From positions 161,069 to 225,068 of the forward strand of contig NZ_JH725037.1 of the NCBI RefSeq assembly GCF_000278235.1: a stretch of DNA of 64,000 nucleotides. Direction: 5' to 3'. Below, piece by piece: positions 7,165 through 21,381 of this stretch (its first letter is position 1; every line of letters starts with the position of its first letter). The DNA is from Bartonella vinsonii subsp. arupensis OK-94-513. Lineage in GTDB: Bacteria > Pseudomonadota > Alphaproteobacteria > Rhizobiales > Rhizobiaceae. Below the pieces are notes generated by a model. It saw only the letters and a list, made by a program, of their open reading frames with translations. It had not been told where the DNA came from and searched no databases. The position numbers were made by a program, and so were the translations under genes.

Positions 7165-7636
7165 TACGTGCTTTTGATATAAGCATGAGAGAAAAATAAC
7201 TCCGGTATTACATTTTTCCATGAGTTCGCTTTGAATTTTTATAACGGAGTAAACCGTAACTAATTTCTGATCTCATATGAAAGAAAAGTACCTTCACAAA
7301 ATTATTTATGTTGAATAGGCTTAATTACTTGGTCTTAGACCTCACATTCGACATTAAAACCTTTGTCAACATTCACAGATTTTGGAAATATTGGAAAAAA
7401 TCGTAACTTGTTTACTGAATAGTTTTTATTAAAATATTCCGTGCTAAACGCAACACGTTGATTTATAATATATATTAAAGGTATGTCATAACAATGATTA
7501 AGTACTTGATCACATAAAAAAGAAAAACTAGAAAAAATTTTCTGCGAAAGAATCTTCTTAAATCTAATCTATCATTAACATCTCATGAAACAGAAACCTC
7601 TGATTTGTAAGCAGTATTTTCTCCTCACAAATATTA
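7165..7636. other. Non-coding stretch between convergent genes
   Basis: These 472 bases separate the plus-strand NlpC/P60 gene from the minus-strand Nudix gene. I find no credible ORF with a ribosome binding site and no strong hairpin. Confidence 0.5.
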
Positions 7637-8050
7637 TTAAAGAAGGAGTTTTTTTAATACCTGAACCAATGGCTTGTCAGCAGCAGGCATAGGATATTTA
7701 TCAAGTTCACCAATAAAAACCCATTTTAAGTTTTGTCCCTCTCGTCCTTGCGCAAAACCTTCATAATGATAACAAAGATACAACGGCATTAAGAGATGAA
7801 ATGTTTCATAAGTATGACTTGCAAATGTTAAGGGTAATAAGTTATTTTCCTGAACATAAATACCAAGTTCTTCTTTTAATTCACGAATCAATGACTCTTC
7901 TGGAGTTTCACCTTTTTCAACCTTTCCTCCAGGAAACTCCCATAAACCAGCTAATGATTTTCCTTGAGGGCGTTCTGTAAGCAAAACACGCTTATCTTGA
8001 TCCAACAATGCGCATGCAACGACAAGAAGAAGTGAATTTTTTCTATGCAT
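7637..8050 (-). CDS. mutT: MutT-like Nudix hydrolase
   Basis: The 137-residue protein contains a complete Nudix box, GGKVEKGETPEESLIRELKEELGI in family terms (G-x5-E-x7-R-E-x2-E-E-x-G), preceded by GLWEFPG. This matches MutT-type 8-oxo-dGTP pyrophosphatases, which clean the nucleotide pool of oxidised guanine. The start is set at ATG 8050 because GGAG at 8057-8060 lies six bases upstream; a GTG at 8062 in frame has no such site. It lies 133 bases downstream of argJ on the same strand and may be cotranscribed. Exact substrate is an inference. Confidence 0.82.
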   Translation of the reverse strand: MHRKNSLLLVVACALLDQDKRVLLTERPQGKSLAGLWEFPGGKVEKGETPEESLIRELKEELGIYVQENNLLPLTFASHTYETFHLLMPLYLCYHYEGFAQGREGQNLKWVFIGELDKYPMPAADKPLVQVLKKLLL

Positions 8051-8183
8051 ATCACTCTCCACTAGGAATAGTAAGGATAACCTCTCTTCTATAACGCCCT
8101 CTACTCCAAGATGGAAGAATTTAAATACCTAGTTCTCTCTAAAAAATGTACAAATATCCAATGTCAAATTTATGGTGCATCAA

Positions 8184-9422
8184 TTAACTTCTGTAATCGC
8201 TATTAATCATAACGTACTCTTTCGTCAAATCACAAGACCAAACTGTCGCCTTACCACTGCCCAAACCAATATCAACGCGAATTGTGATGTGCTTACTTCG
8301 CATGTAAGCACCTATTGTCTCTTCACAATACTCAAGATCACGTTCCCCATTTACAGCCAAACGATGATCTCCAAACCAAATCGTCAAGAGATCACGGTCG
8401 ACTTCAACACCTGCTTTACCAACAGCCATAACCACCCGTCCCCAATTAGCATCTTCACCAGCAATGGCTGTTTTTACAAGCGGTGAATTTGCAATTGAGA
8501 AAGCAATAGTTTTAGCCGAACTCTCTGTTGTAGCACCAGTCACATTAACTTCAATTAAATGACGAGCACCCTCACCATCACAAACAACTTGTAACGCAAG
8601 TTCATGCAAAAGCGCACTCAATTGCTTTGAGAACACCTCATAACGCGGATCGGATTTACTCGTGAGAGGTGGCAAATCTCTCTTTGCCTTGCCTGTGGCA
8701 AACATCATCAATGTATCTGATGTTGAAGTATCACTATCAATAGTAATCGAATTGAAAGACCCTTGGACTGCTTCTGATAACATAGATTGAAGTATATCCG
8801 AAGAAATATCTGCATCACTCACCACAAAGGAGAGCATCGTCGCCATATCTGGTGCAATCATACCCGCACCTTTTGCAATCCCATTAATGGTGACAGTCTC
8901 TCCTCCACAATCAAATCTGCGTGTAGAAAGTTTTGGAAATGTATCAGTTGTCATAATGGCTTTTGCCGCTTCCAACCAGTTTCCTTCCTCTGCGGTTGCC
9001 GCCATAGTTGGTAAAAGATTCACAACGCAAGAAGCATCCATCGGCTCACCAATAACACCGGTAGAAGCTATAAAAATTTCATTTTCTTTAGCCTTCAAAG
9101 CGCTTGCGGCTGCATACATGATTTCATTTGTTGTATGCCTTCCTTTGCGTCCAGTAAAAGCATTCGCATTCCCCGAATTAACAACAACTCCCCTAGCAAC
9201 CCCATGAGAAAGCGATGCGCGACAATGTTCTACAGGAGCTGACGGGCATTTTGAACGCGTAAAAACACCTGCCACACTTGCTGGCTCATCAAATATGATA
9301 AAAAGAAGATCTGTACGACCTTTATATTTAATCCCAGCTTCAGCTGTTGCTATTCGCACACCAGATAACGGTGGAAGCTCCTGTATGTTTGTGGGAGACA
9401 AAGGAGATATTTTAGAAATCAC
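8184..9422 (-). CDS. argJ: Bifunctional glutamate N-acetyltransferase/amino-acid acetyltransferase
   Basis: ArgJ transfers acetyl from N-acetylornithine to glutamate and, in bifunctional forms, also uses acetyl-CoA, closing the cyclic arginine pathway. Visible family signatures are [33 protein letters not shown], and the autocleavage region [19 protein letters not shown], where the Thr of ATML becomes the nucleophile of the beta chain. The C-terminus carries [13 protein letters not shown]. The start is placed at GTG 9422 (reading ISKISPLSP next), which matches family length at about 412 residues; the frame extends to 9473 but those 17 residues ([12 protein letters not shown]) look non-native. 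It lies downstream of the parvulin gene on the same strand. Confidence 0.93.
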   Translation of the reverse strand: MISKISPLSPTNIQELPPLSGVRIATAEAGIKYKGRTDLLFIIFDEPASVAGVFTRSKCPSAPVEHCRASLSHGVARGVVVNSGNANAFTGRKGRHTTNEIMYAAASALKAKENEIFIASTGVIGEPMDASCVVNLLPTMAATAEEGNWLEAAKAIMTTDTFPKLSTRRFDCGGETVTINGIAKGAGMIAPDMATMLSFVVSDADISSDILQSMLSEAVQGSFNSITIDSDTSTSDTLMMFATGKAKRDLPPLTSKSDPRYEVFSKQLSALLHELALQVVCDGEGARHLIEVNVTGATTESSAKTIAFSIANSPLVKTAIAGEDANWGRVVMAVGKAGVEVDRDLLTIWFGDHRLAVNGERDLEYCEETIGAYMRSKHITIRVDIGLGSGKATVWSCDLTKEYVMINSDYRS

Positions 9423-9551
9423 AGCACGTTTTCCATAAAAACAGATAATGATTGCAGATACATGATCTCTCACAAAAAACTACTAAGCTTTTTGAATGGA
9501 ATAGACCTACCAAATCACTAAGTAAAGATACTATCCGCTTCTTCTTCCTTG

Positions 9552-10505
9552 CTATTCCGTATCTTCTTCATCAGATGCTGCATTTGGAAACGGCGTCCCA
9601 TTCTGATTAAGCGATTGCATAAGTTTTAAAACATTAGGATCAGGATACTTCACATCTATCTTACTGCGCAAATCAGCAATCAGTTTTTGGTAGCGCTCTT
9701 TTATTAACTGTGTACGCAACATTTCTTTAACATCATCAAATACAGGAGGTTGTTTCAAACGACGATCTTCCACCTTAATAACGTGCCAACCAAAAGGGCT
9801 TTCAACAGGATTTTTAGTGTATTCGCCAACTTTTAAGCCAAATGCAGCATCTTCAAAAGGCTTGACCATTTGACCATGGCTGAAATAACCAAGATCTCCC
9901 CCAACAGCAGCGGAGCCATCTGTTGAACTCTTTTTAGCTATTTCCTCAAAATTTTCCCCTTTATTTAAACGCTTAATGATAGCCTCTGCTTCTTTTTTTG
10001 TTTTCACTAAAATATGACGCGCTTTAACTTCATCTTCTTTAGGCAAAGCAGCCACTTCTTTATTATAAAGGGCTTCCAAATCAGTATCTGAAATCTGATC
10101 AACAATTGTCTGTTTAAAATAAAGCTGCTGAAGAACATTGTCACGCATAACTGCCATACGTTTATCGTAAGCTTCAGTCTTATCGATACCCTTGCTCTTT
10201 GCTGCTTTAGCAAGCGCCTGCATATCCAAGTAAGCTTTTAAAACCATTACACGGCGTTGTTCATCAGGAAAACGCGCTAAATTAGGATTGATTTCAAGCG
10301 CTAATTCATCCAATTGCCCTACTGTAATATTCTTCCCATCAACAACCGCCATAACATGAGAGGGAGAAACTGTTTTTTCAGAAGCTTTCTCCAAAGTCTT
10401 TAAATCATTCGACGGTGAATTCAAATTTTCTTGGGCTACCACCCCTAAACTCGTACTCGTCAATAAAGTTGATGTCAAAAACAGCGTGATAAAATTGAAT
10501 TTCAT
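9552..10505 (-). CDS. Periplasmic parvulin-type peptidyl-prolyl isomerase
   Basis: This is a predicted secreted foldase that assists envelope protein folding. The N-terminus (MKFNFITLFLTSTLLTSTSLGVVAQ) is a signal peptide. A SurA-like N-terminal helical region follows, with the parvulin (PpiC) domain in the middle: KARHILVKTKKEAEAI, LGYFSHGQMVKPFEDAAF, PFGWHVIKVEDRR. The start ATG 10505 is preceded by AGGAG at 10514-10518; the frame continues to 10547 without a ribosome site. The tail (SDEEDTE) is acidic. It is divergent from secA, consistent with a role in secretion and periplasmic folding. Confidence 0.9.
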   Translation of the reverse strand: MKFNFITLFLTSTLLTSTSLGVVAQENLNSPSNDLKTLEKASEKTVSPSHVMAVVDGKNITVGQLDELALEINPNLARFPDEQRRVMVLKAYLDMQALAKAAKSKGIDKTEAYDKRMAVMRDNVLQQLYFKQTIVDQISDTDLEALYNKEVAALPKEDEVKARHILVKTKKEAEAIIKRLNKGENFEEIAKKSSTDGSAAVGGDLGYFSHGQMVKPFEDAAFGLKVGEYTKNPVESPFGWHVIKVEDRRLKQPPVFDDVKEMLRTQLIKERYQKLIADLRSKIDVKYPDPNVLKLMQSLNQNGTPFPNAASDEEDTE

Positions 10506-10717
10506 AAATAAACTCCTTAGAAATGAAGGTCGGTTCAAGATTCTCATTTTTCTTACTGTAACATTTTAATCTCTAAATACAGATAAATAAATGAGTAATT
10601 TTATTTTAAAAAGCATAAAATTACCCTTTTATCTCAGCTTATCCTATCCCATCTTATGCGCATGCAAAATGTGATAATATAAAGAAATGACATATTATAT
10701 CCTAAATTACTTTGTAT

Positions 10718-10752
10718 TGTGTCAAATAAACAGCATTACTAAAGTTGACACA
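10718..10752. promoter_or_regulatory. Inverted repeat in the parvulin-secA divergent promoter region
   Basis: TGTGTCAA (10718-10725) and TTGACACA (10745-10752) are perfect reverse complements with centres 27 bases apart. Each arm contains a TTGACA-like -35 hexamer, one facing each gene, so the two divergent promoters may be built back to back. On the minus strand a TATAAT lies 20 bases beyond the -35. It could also be a regulator binding site. Confidence 0.45.
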
Positions 10753-10924
10753 GTGCGCTTCGCCTCTTATCTCTACTTTACAATTAGAGTGAAAAATTGC
10801 ACACCAACAAGTATAATGGTACCATTTGCATTTAATTATATGAAATGCCTTGGGGGTTGCAAGCACGGGGATGGCATATGAACGACCCAATAAGAGTGAT
10901 AACAATTAAAAGAAAGGACCAGAG

Positions 10925-13642
10925 ATGGTCGGTTTAGGTGTCTTTGCACGTAAATTTTTTGGTTCAGCTCAAGAGAGACGTCTCAAGGTTCTTCGCCAAA
11001 AAGTTTTACAAATTAATGTCTTGGAAGAGCAATTCGTAAAATTAAGTGATGCGCAACTGCGTCAAAAAACTGATGTGTTTCGTAAACGCCTTGCCGAAGG
11101 TGAAAACATTGATCAACTCCTACCAGAAGCTTTTGCAACTGCTCGTGAAGCAGCAAAACGTGTTTATGATATGCGTCCTTTTGATGTACAGCTCATTGGT
11201 GGAATGGTGCTCCATGAGTGTGGCATTGCTGAAATGCGCACAGGTGAAGGTAAAACATTAATGGCAACTCTGCCAATTTATCTCAATGCGTTGGAAGGAA
11301 AAGGTGTTCATGTCGTTACGGTAAATGATTATCTTGCTAGTCGTGATGCAGAAACAATGGGGAAAATTTTCAGTTTTCTAGGATTAACAACGGGCGTGAT
11401 TTTGCATGATCTTGATAATGATGCCCGCCGAGCAGCCTATGCATGTGACATTACCTATGCAACAAATAACGAATTGGGCTTTGATTATCTGCGTGACAAC
11501 ATGGCCTTTGATCGTAGTCAAATGGTTCAGCGTGGACATCATTACGCAATTGTTGATGAAGTTGATTCAATCCTTATTGATGAAGCACGTACCCCCCTTA
11601 TTATTTCTGGTCCTCTAGAAGATCGTACCGACTTCTATAACCTTATTGATACATTTATTCCTGCCTTAACTCCAGAAGACTATGAAATAGACGAAAAACA
11701 AAAAACAACAACTTTTACTGAAGTCGGTACTGAAAAAATTGAAAAAATGCTTGAACAAGCTGGGTATCTTAAAGGTGAAAGTCTTTATGATATAGAAAAT
11801 GTTTCTATCGTCCACCATGTCAATAACGCGCTAAAAGCTCATAAGCTGTTTGTCCGAGACAAGGATTACATTGTTCGCAATGATGAAATTGTTATCATCG
11901 ACGAATTTACAGGTCGTATGATGCCAGGACGGCGTTATTCTGAAGGACTTCATCAAGCTCTAGAAGCTAAAGAGCATGTTGCTATTCAACCAGAAAATCA
12001 GACATTAGCGTCTATCACTTTTCAAAACTATTTCCGTATGTACAGAAAACTGTCCGGAATGACTGGAACTGCCACAACAGAAGCTGAAGAATTCAGTAAT
12101 ATTTATGGTCTTGAAGTCGTAGAAGTTCCTACCAACTTACCAGTACAGCGTCTTGACGAAGATGATGAAATCTATCGAACAGCAGAAGAAAAATATCGTG
12201 CTATTGTACGTGATATCCGTCAAGCGCACGAAAAAGGACAACCTATTCTTGTTGGCACAACTTCTATTGAAAAGTCAGAACAATTAGCAGAACGTTTGCG
12301 AAAAGAGGGTATTACTGATTTTAGAGTCTTAAATGCCCGCTATCATGAGCAAGAAGCATACATCATTGCGCAAGCAGGCGTTCCTGGAGCTTTAACAATT
12401 GCAACCAACATGGCTGGTCGTGGTACTGATATACAACTTGGTGGCAACGTCGAAATGCGTATCCGACAAGAATTACAGGATATGCCTGATGGGCTAGAGC
12501 GGACTACTAAAATTGAAGAAATCAAAAAAGATGTTCAACATCTTAAAGATAAAGCACTAGCTGCTGGTGGTCTTTATGTTATTGCAACAGAACGCCACGA
12601 AAGCCGCCGTATTGATAACCAGCTGCGTGGACGTTCCGGTCGCCAAGGTGATCCTGGTCGCTCAAAATTCTTTCTCTCTCTTCAAGATGATCTTATGCGT
12701 ATCTTCGGCTCAAACCGTATGGATGGCATGCTGCAAAAACTTGGATTGAAAGAAAATGAAGCTATTACCCATCCGTGGATTAATAAAGCCCTCGAAAAAG
12801 CGCAAAAAAAAGTCGAAGCACGAAATTTTGAAATCCGTAAAAATTTGTTAAAATATGACGATGTCATGAATGACCAACGCAAAGTTATTTTTGAACAGCG
12901 TATGGAAGTCATGAATGCAAATGATTTAACAGATATGATCCTTGAAATGCGCAATGAGGTGATTGAAGATCTCGTAGAAGCCTATATTCCATCTGGAACT
13001 TATTCTGAAAAATGGAATGTGAAAGCTCTACAAGAGGAAATTCACCAACTCTTCAATCTGGAGCTTCCGATAGAAGAATGGGCAAAAGAAGATGGAATTG
13101 CTGAAGAACAAATTTTAGAACGCATATCAGATGCTGTTACCAAACTTGAAAACGAACGTACTGAACGCTACTCTCCAGAAGTAATGGCTTATTTTCACAA
13201 AGCCATGTTACTTGAAACCATTGATACACTATGGCGTGAACATCTGGTAAGTTTAGATCATTTACGTTCTGTCGTTGGTTTTCGTGGTTATGCGCAACGG
13301 GATCCACTCAACGAATATAAAACCGAGTCATTTGAACTTTTTCAAACTATGCTTATAAATTTACGCCGAGTCGTTACTTCTAAGCTCATGCGTTTTGAAA
13401 TCGTGCAACAGCCCACAGAGCCACTCATAGATGAGCAAAGCAATACTAATTCTTCTGTTTTTAACGATCAAGGCAAGGAAAGTGGCTCAACTTTATGGAC
13501 GCGCTCACAAGAGAATAAGTTTGTTGATCCGAAAGACCGGGACCCTAATGATTTTACTACATGGGGAAAAGTTGGACGTAATGAACGTTGTCCTTGTGGT
13601 TCAGAGAAAAAATACAAACATTGTCATGGAGCTTTTGTTTGA
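10925..13642 (+). CDS. secA: Protein translocase ATPase SecA
   Basis: SecA drives preprotein export through SecYEG. The 905-residue length matches the family. Motifs seen include [14 protein letters not shown] (Walker A), [16 protein letters not shown] (Walker B/DEAD-like), [20 protein letters not shown], and [17 protein letters not shown] (helicase motif VI). The C-terminus ends in a zinc-binding [14 protein letters not shown] preceded by an acidic linker, which binds SecB and lipids. AAAGGA at 10913-10918 precedes the ATG. A Fur-family gene follows after 21 bases, so the two may share a transcript. Confidence 0.98.
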   Translation: MVGLGVFARKFFGSAQERRLKVLRQKVLQINVLEEQFVKLSDAQLRQKTDVFRKRLAEGENIDQLLPEAFATAREAAKRVYDMRPFDVQLIGGMVLHECGIAEMRTGEGKTLMATLPIYLNALEGKGVHVVTVNDYLASRDAETMGKIFSFLGLTTGVILHDLDNDARRAAYACDITYATNNELGFDYLRDNMAFDRSQMVQRGHHYAIVDEVDSILIDEARTPLIISGPLEDRTDFYNLIDTFIPALTPEDYEIDEKQKTTTFTEVGTEKIEKMLEQAGYLKGESLYDIENVSIVHHVNNALKAHKLFVRDKDYIVRNDEIVIIDEFTGRMMPGRRYSEGLHQALEAKEHVAIQPENQTLASITFQNYFRMYRKLSGMTGTATTEAEEFSNIYGLEVVEVPTNLPVQRLDEDDEIYRTAEEKYRAIVRDIRQAHEKGQPILVGTTSIEKSEQLAERLRKEGITDFRVLNARYHEQEAYIIAQAGVPGALTIATNMAGRGTDIQLGGNVEMRIRQELQDMPDGLERTTKIEEIKKDVQHLKDKALAAGGLYVIATERHESRRIDNQLRGRSGRQGDPGRSKFFLSLQDDLMRIFGSNRMDGMLQKLGLKENEAITHPWINKALEKAQKKVEARNFEIRKNLLKYDDVMNDQRKVIFEQRMEVMNANDLTDMILEMRNEVIEDLVEAYIPSGTYSEKWNVKALQEEIHQLFNLELPIEEWAKEDGIAEEQILERISDAVTKLENERTERYSPEVMAYFHKAMLLETIDTLWREHLVSLDHLRSVVGFRGYAQRDPLNEYKTESFELFQTMLINLRRVVTSKLMRFEIVQQPTEPLIDEQSNTNSSVFNDQGKESGSTLWTRSQENKFVDPKDRDPNDFTTWGKVGRNERCPCGSEKKYKHCHGAFV

Positions 13643-13663
13643 ACAACAAACACAATTAAGAAG

Positions 13664-14080
13664 ATGAATAAGAAGCGAAATTATGAGCAAGAATTACGCA
13701 CTGCAGGTTTAAGAGTAACGCGTCAAAGGCGTATTATTCTCGATATTTTGATTGATACAAATGATCACCCAAACGCGTTTGAAATTTTTCAACGCGCCCA
13801 CAAAATAGATTCGAGTATTTCGCTATCGACCGTTTACCGTACCATGAAAATATTAGAAGGAAATGGGAAAATTCATCGTCATACCTTTAGTGGTGGCCCG
13901 TCTCGTTTTGAGCAAGCAGATGGGCATCATCATGATCATCTCATTGATGTGGAAACTGGGCAAGTTATCGAATTTCACTCTGATATCATTGAAAAGCTGC
14001 AAGAAGAAATTGCCAAATCTCTGGGCTATGATATTATTTACCATCGTCTTGAACTTTATGGAAAAAAACATAACTCTTAA
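13664..14080 (+). CDS. fur: Fur-family metal-responsive repressor
   Basis: The 138-residue protein has an N-terminal winged helix ([33 protein letters not shown]) and a C-terminal dimerisation/metal domain with [17 protein letters not shown] and HRLELYG. This combination matches alphaproteobacterial Fur/Mur proteins, which in Rhizobiales often sense manganese or iron; Irr takes part of the classical Fur role. No CxxC pair is present, so a structural zinc of the E. coli type is unlikely, and a Zur assignment is less likely than Fur/Mur. It starts 21 bases after secA with a weak AAGAAG site. Which metal it senses cannot be read from sequence. Confidence 0.85.
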   Translation: MNKKRNYEQELRTAGLRVTRQRRIILDILIDTNDHPNAFEIFQRAHKIDSSISLSTVYRTMKILEGNGKIHRHTFSGGPSRFEQADGHHHDHLIDVETGQVIEFHSDIIEKLQEEIAKSLGYDIIYHRLELYGKKHNS

Positions 14081-14260
14081 AGAGCTAATTTTGTATGTAT
14101 AATCAAAAAGCTCTTCATATAAATCGAATTTTATACAAGTTTACCTTCAAAACTTATAGTTTTCATTGGCAAGAAAGTTTTTCTGCTTTATTACCCTCTT
14201 TTAGCTAATGCTATAAAGTAATCAATTACCAATATTATAATAAATTAGGCCAATATAATC

Positions 14261-15332
14261 ATGGTTTCTTTGCCAAAAGATCGTATGAGACAGCTTGAAA
14301 AACGCTTTGAAATAATTGAAAGCCAAATGGCTCAAAGCCCAAATGCTGAAACATATGTAAAATTAGCTTCTGAATATGCAGAATTACAGCCAATTGTTAG
14401 TCCCATACGCGCATTAAATGCTCTGTACAGAGAAATTACAGAACTAGAAACTATAATCAATGACAAGCTAACAGATATAGAGATGCGTAACCTCGCCCAA
14501 GAAGAGCTACCACTATTACATCAAAAAATAGAACAATTTGAGCAAGAACTCCAGATTCTTCTTTTGCCTAAAGATGTTGCTGATGAAAAAAGTGCCATTG
14601 TTGAAATTCGAGCAGGAACAGGCGGATCAGAAGCAGCGCTTTTTGCTGGTGATCTTTTTCGCATGTATGAACGTTATGCTGCTTCTCATAACTGGAAAGT
14701 TGAGGTCGTTTCACTTAGTGAGGGAGAAGTTGGGGGATATAAAGAAATTATTGCAACGATTTCAGGAAAAGGTGTCTTTTCTAAACTGAAATTTGAATCA
14801 GGTGTTCATCGTGTACAACGTATCCCTGAAACAGAAACAAGTGGACGTATCCATACATCGGCTGCTACCGTTGCAGTGCTTCCAGAAGCTGAAGAAATTG
14901 ATATTGAAATTCGTTCGGAAGATATTCGTATTGATACAATGCGCGCATCTGGAGCAGGAGGGCAACATGTCAATACAACAGATTCAGCTGTTCGTATCAC
15001 ACATATTCCAACAGGAATTATGGTTGTACAAGCAGAAAAATCTCAACACCAAAACCGTGCACGAGCACTGCAAATTTTACGTGCGCGCTTATTCGATATC
15101 GAACGACAAAAAGCGGAAAGTGAACGATCAGCATCCCGTAAAAACCAAGTTGGTTCTGGTGACCGATCAGAACGTATTCGTACCTATAATTTCCCTCAAG
15201 GACGAATCACTGATCATCGCATTAATCTCACTTTGTATAAACTTGATCGTATCTTGGAAGGAGATCTCGAGGAACTTATTCATGCACTTATATCTAATCA
15301 TCAAACAGCGCTCCTAACGGAAATGGATAATA

Positions 15333-15340
<8 letters not shown>
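14261..15340 (+). CDS. prfA: Peptide chain release factor 1
   Basis: RF1 recognises UAA and UAG in the ribosomal A site and triggers peptide release. The 359-residue protein has the GGQ catalytic loop ([20 protein letters not shown]) and the codon-recognition region [19 protein letters not shown], in which PET corresponds to the PxT tripeptide of RF1. The N-terminal half is helical, as expected. The stop overlaps the start of prmC by eight bases, giving translational coupling with the methyltransferase that modifies the GGQ glutamine. Confidence 0.97.
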
Positions 15341-19287
<3,947 letters not shown>

Positions 19288-19313
19288 GATCTGTCCTGAT
19301 TTCTGCGATTGTT

Positions 19314-19712
19314 CTATATCGATTGTTTCCAAAATCTTTCCAATCCCTTCTTTACACAAATAACGTCTTCATCAGTTCCACGTAGCTCAAAACGATAAAG
19401 GCAAGGCACAAAACATTTTTCAGAAATGATCTTACTCGCTAAATTATAATAACGACCAAAATTGCGATTCCCACCACCAATAACACCACGAATTAATTTG
19501 CGATTCTCTACCTCATTGAGAAAACGAATAACTGCTTTTGGAACAGCCATTCTCCCTTCACCATCTGCATATGTAGGAACAACTAACACATAAGGCTCAT
19601 CAACTAGCACAGACGGTTTTCTTTTATCAATCTTGAAGAGTCTTTGACCAAGCTGAGAGACAAAATGTTCAGTATTACCCGTTGCACTCGAATAATAAAC
19701 AATAAGTCCCAT
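19314..19712 (-). CDS. nrdI: Flavodoxin-like NrdI
   Basis: NrdI is the flavoprotein that supplies oxidant for assembling the manganese-tyrosyl cofactor of NrdF. The 132-residue protein begins [18 protein letters not shown], the FMN phosphate-binding loop, and has [18 protein letters not shown]. The ATG at 19712 overlaps the nrdH stop codon (TAATG), so the two are translationally coupled. The presence of NrdI favours a manganese-loaded NrdF in vivo. Confidence 0.95.
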   Translation of the reverse strand: MGLIVYYSSATGNTEHFVSQLGQRLFKIDKRKPSVLVDEPYVLVVPTYADGEGRMAVPKAVIRFLNEVENRKLIRGVIGGGNRNFGRYYNLASKIISEKCFVPCLYRFELRGTDEDVICVKKGLERFWKQSI

Positions 19713-19936
19713 TAAACACAAAGACCACTAATCATATCTGGTCTAAAACCAGACCAATGATTTTCACCACAAACTACGACAGGAACTTGACGATATCCCA
19801 GAGATTGAACAAAAATATATGCTTGTTCATCACGGGAAATATCCACAACCCGATAATGAATGCCTTTAGCATCAAGGGCACGACGCGTAGCATCACATTG
19901 GACGCAAGATGGTTTGCTATAAATAGTGATAGGCAT
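19712..19936 (-). CDS. nrdH: Glutaredoxin-like NrdH
   Basis: NrdH is the dedicated thiol electron donor for NrdEF, reduced by thioredoxin reductase. The 74-residue protein starts [21 protein letters not shown], with the CVQC redox centre, and ends WSGFRPDMI, the typical NrdH C-terminal segment. The start is ATG 19936; a TTG nine bases upstream also opens the frame. It is the first gene of the nrd operon and follows an unusually long untranslated region of about 500 bases if the palindrome at 20439-20454 marks the promoter. Confidence 0.93.
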   Translation of the reverse strand: MPITIYSKPSCVQCDATRRALDAKGIHYRVVDISRDEQAYIFVQSLGYRQVPVVVCGENHWSGFRPDMISGLCV

Positions 19937-20438
19937 TTTTTTCAACTTTCACATTTTCAAAAAAATCAACCCACAAAGGATTAATTCTGGCAATTTTATA
20001 GATAACTCAAGAACAACAAAAGATAGCAATTGTACACAAACACATAGGACTCAAATCTTGTTCGATAACACATAGCTTCCTTAACATAACGAAATTCCCA
20101 TCAAACATTTAAAAAATTATGGTGAGAATAAATGATTATTCTACAACTTAAATGGTCCCCTCTTATAAAACAATCTTTTGCTTGCATTACAATTCCCTTC
20201 TAATGTCTCAAAAAAACAAAGCCCCAGCAGCCATTTCTTCATAGCTCAGCTCTACTCTTTCACGACAAAAATCAATTACAAAAACGAAAGGAAATTCCCC
20301 CGAGAGAGACATGCCTATAGAAACATCGCCCTCTTCTTGGTCAATAAACTCTTTACAATCACATTATGGAGATAACTTAGACGCCAAACGAAACACTACA
20401 CCCTCACTTGTGCTTATTTAGAATCACCAATCATTTTG
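19937..20438 (-). other. Long untranslated region upstream of nrdH
   Basis: No convincing protein gene occupies these bases; a 65-codon plus-strand frame at 20178-20375 lacks a ribosome site. If transcription starts at the palindromic promoter near 20440, this would be a leader of about 500 bases. I do not recognise a riboswitch class in it. Confidence 0.4.
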
Positions 20439-20475
20439 ATACTATATATAGTATACAAGCACTCTCTTTCGTCAA
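20439..20475 (-). promoter_or_regulatory. NrdR-box-like palindrome over a minus-strand promoter
   Basis: ATACTATATATAGTAT (20439-20454) is a perfect 16-base palindrome close to the NrdR box (ACACTATATATAGTGT-like). On the minus strand a TTGACG -35 hexamer (20470-20475) lies 17-19 bases before the A/T-rich -10 region inside the palindrome, so a repressor bound here would block the promoter. NrdR normally uses two boxes about 31 bases apart; I could not find a convincing second one. Confidence 0.5.
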
Positions 20476-20542
20476 GAAAAATTCAATCATTATTTTGAAT
20501 TTTCCACGATCTTCCCACTGAAATTTTCGACCTTAAAAAATA

Positions 20543-20593
20543 TATGTAATAATATAACATTTTGTTGACAGACGTTATATTATTACATAACTT
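20543..20593 (+). promoter_or_regulatory. Zur-like double operator and promoter of znuCBA
   Basis: TATGTAATAATATAAC (20543-20558) and GTTATATTATTACATA (20574-20589) are perfect 16-base reverse complements with centres 31 bases apart, about three helical turns. Each arm is itself a quasi-palindrome of the GTTAT-N8-ATAAC type resembling Zur boxes. TTGACA (20565-20570) lies between them and a TAACTT -10 candidate at 20588-20593 overlaps the second arm. Zinc-loaded Zur bound to both arms would close the promoter. Confidence 0.65.
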
Positions 20594-20625
20594 TCGGAGA
20601 TCAATAATCAAAGGTGGTATAAATT

Positions 20626-21378
20626 ATGGGGCTGCATTTCGATAGTGCAACATTAGGTTATGGGAGCAGGATAGCTATAAAAAACTTTTCAGCAAATTTA
20701 AAAGCCGGCTCGTTGGTAGCAATAATGGGTGATAACGGTGCCGGAAAATCTACATTGCTGAAAGCCATCGCCGGATTGATTAAACCTCTCAAAGGTAAAA
20801 TCACAAAACGGAAGAAAAGCCAGATTGCTTACCTTGCACAACAATGTGATATAGATCAAACATTTCCAATTGATGTAGAAGCACTTATAAAAACGGGATT
20901 ATGGTCTTTTTGTGGGTTATGGAAAAACCAGCGCCCTTATTACTCTAAAATTCAGAATGCACTTGAAATGGTTGGGCTCTCGACACTTGCATCCCGTTCA
21001 CTGGATACACTCTCAAGTGGACAATTACAACGTGCCTTATTTGCACGTATTATTGTACAAGATGCTGATATTATATTGCTTGATGAACCTTTCAATGGTG
21101 TAGATCGTAATACCCAAAAAGACCTTCTTGCCTTGATCACACATTGGCAACAACAAGGACGAACAGTTCTTACAGCACTCCATGATCCCCTCGTTGTGCA
21201 AGAATATTTTCCACAAATGATTCAAATTAACAGACAAAACGCTTGTTATGGAGAAACAACACAGTTTTTCGATGACACCATTCATCACGTTACATCACCT
21301 CTCACATCCAACTCTTTTCGTCTTAGCACTCTAAAACCACATTTTCCTCTCAATGATTCTTGCTCTGTTAGGTTATAA
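20626..21378 (+). CDS. znuC: Zinc ABC transporter ATPase
   Basis: ZnuC powers high-affinity zinc import. The 250-residue protein has Walker A GDNGAGKSTLLKAI, the Q-loop region AYLAQQ, the signature LSSGQLQRALFARI, Walker B ADIILLDEPFNGVD, and the switch His in ALHD. AAAGGTGG at 20609-20616 precedes the ATG. It is followed three bases later by znuB, and the double Zur-like operator lies directly upstream, supporting zinc rather than manganese as substrate. Confidence 0.93.
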   Translation: MGLHFDSATLGYGSRIAIKNFSANLKAGSLVAIMGDNGAGKSTLLKAIAGLIKPLKGKITKRKKSQIAYLAQQCDIDQTFPIDVEALIKTGLWSFCGLWKNQRPYYSKIQNALEMVGLSTLASRSLDTLSSGQLQRALFARIIVQDADIILLDEPFNGVDRNTQKDLLALITHWQQQGRTVLTALHDPLVVQEYFPQMIQINRQNACYGETTQFFDDTIHHVTSPLTSNSFRLSTLKPHFPLNDSCSVRL

Positions 21379-21381
21379 TAC

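Noticed and set aside
20178-20375. 65-codon plus-strand frame in the nrd leader
   Set aside because: No ribosome site, atypical composition, and it lies in a probable untranslated leader on the other strand.
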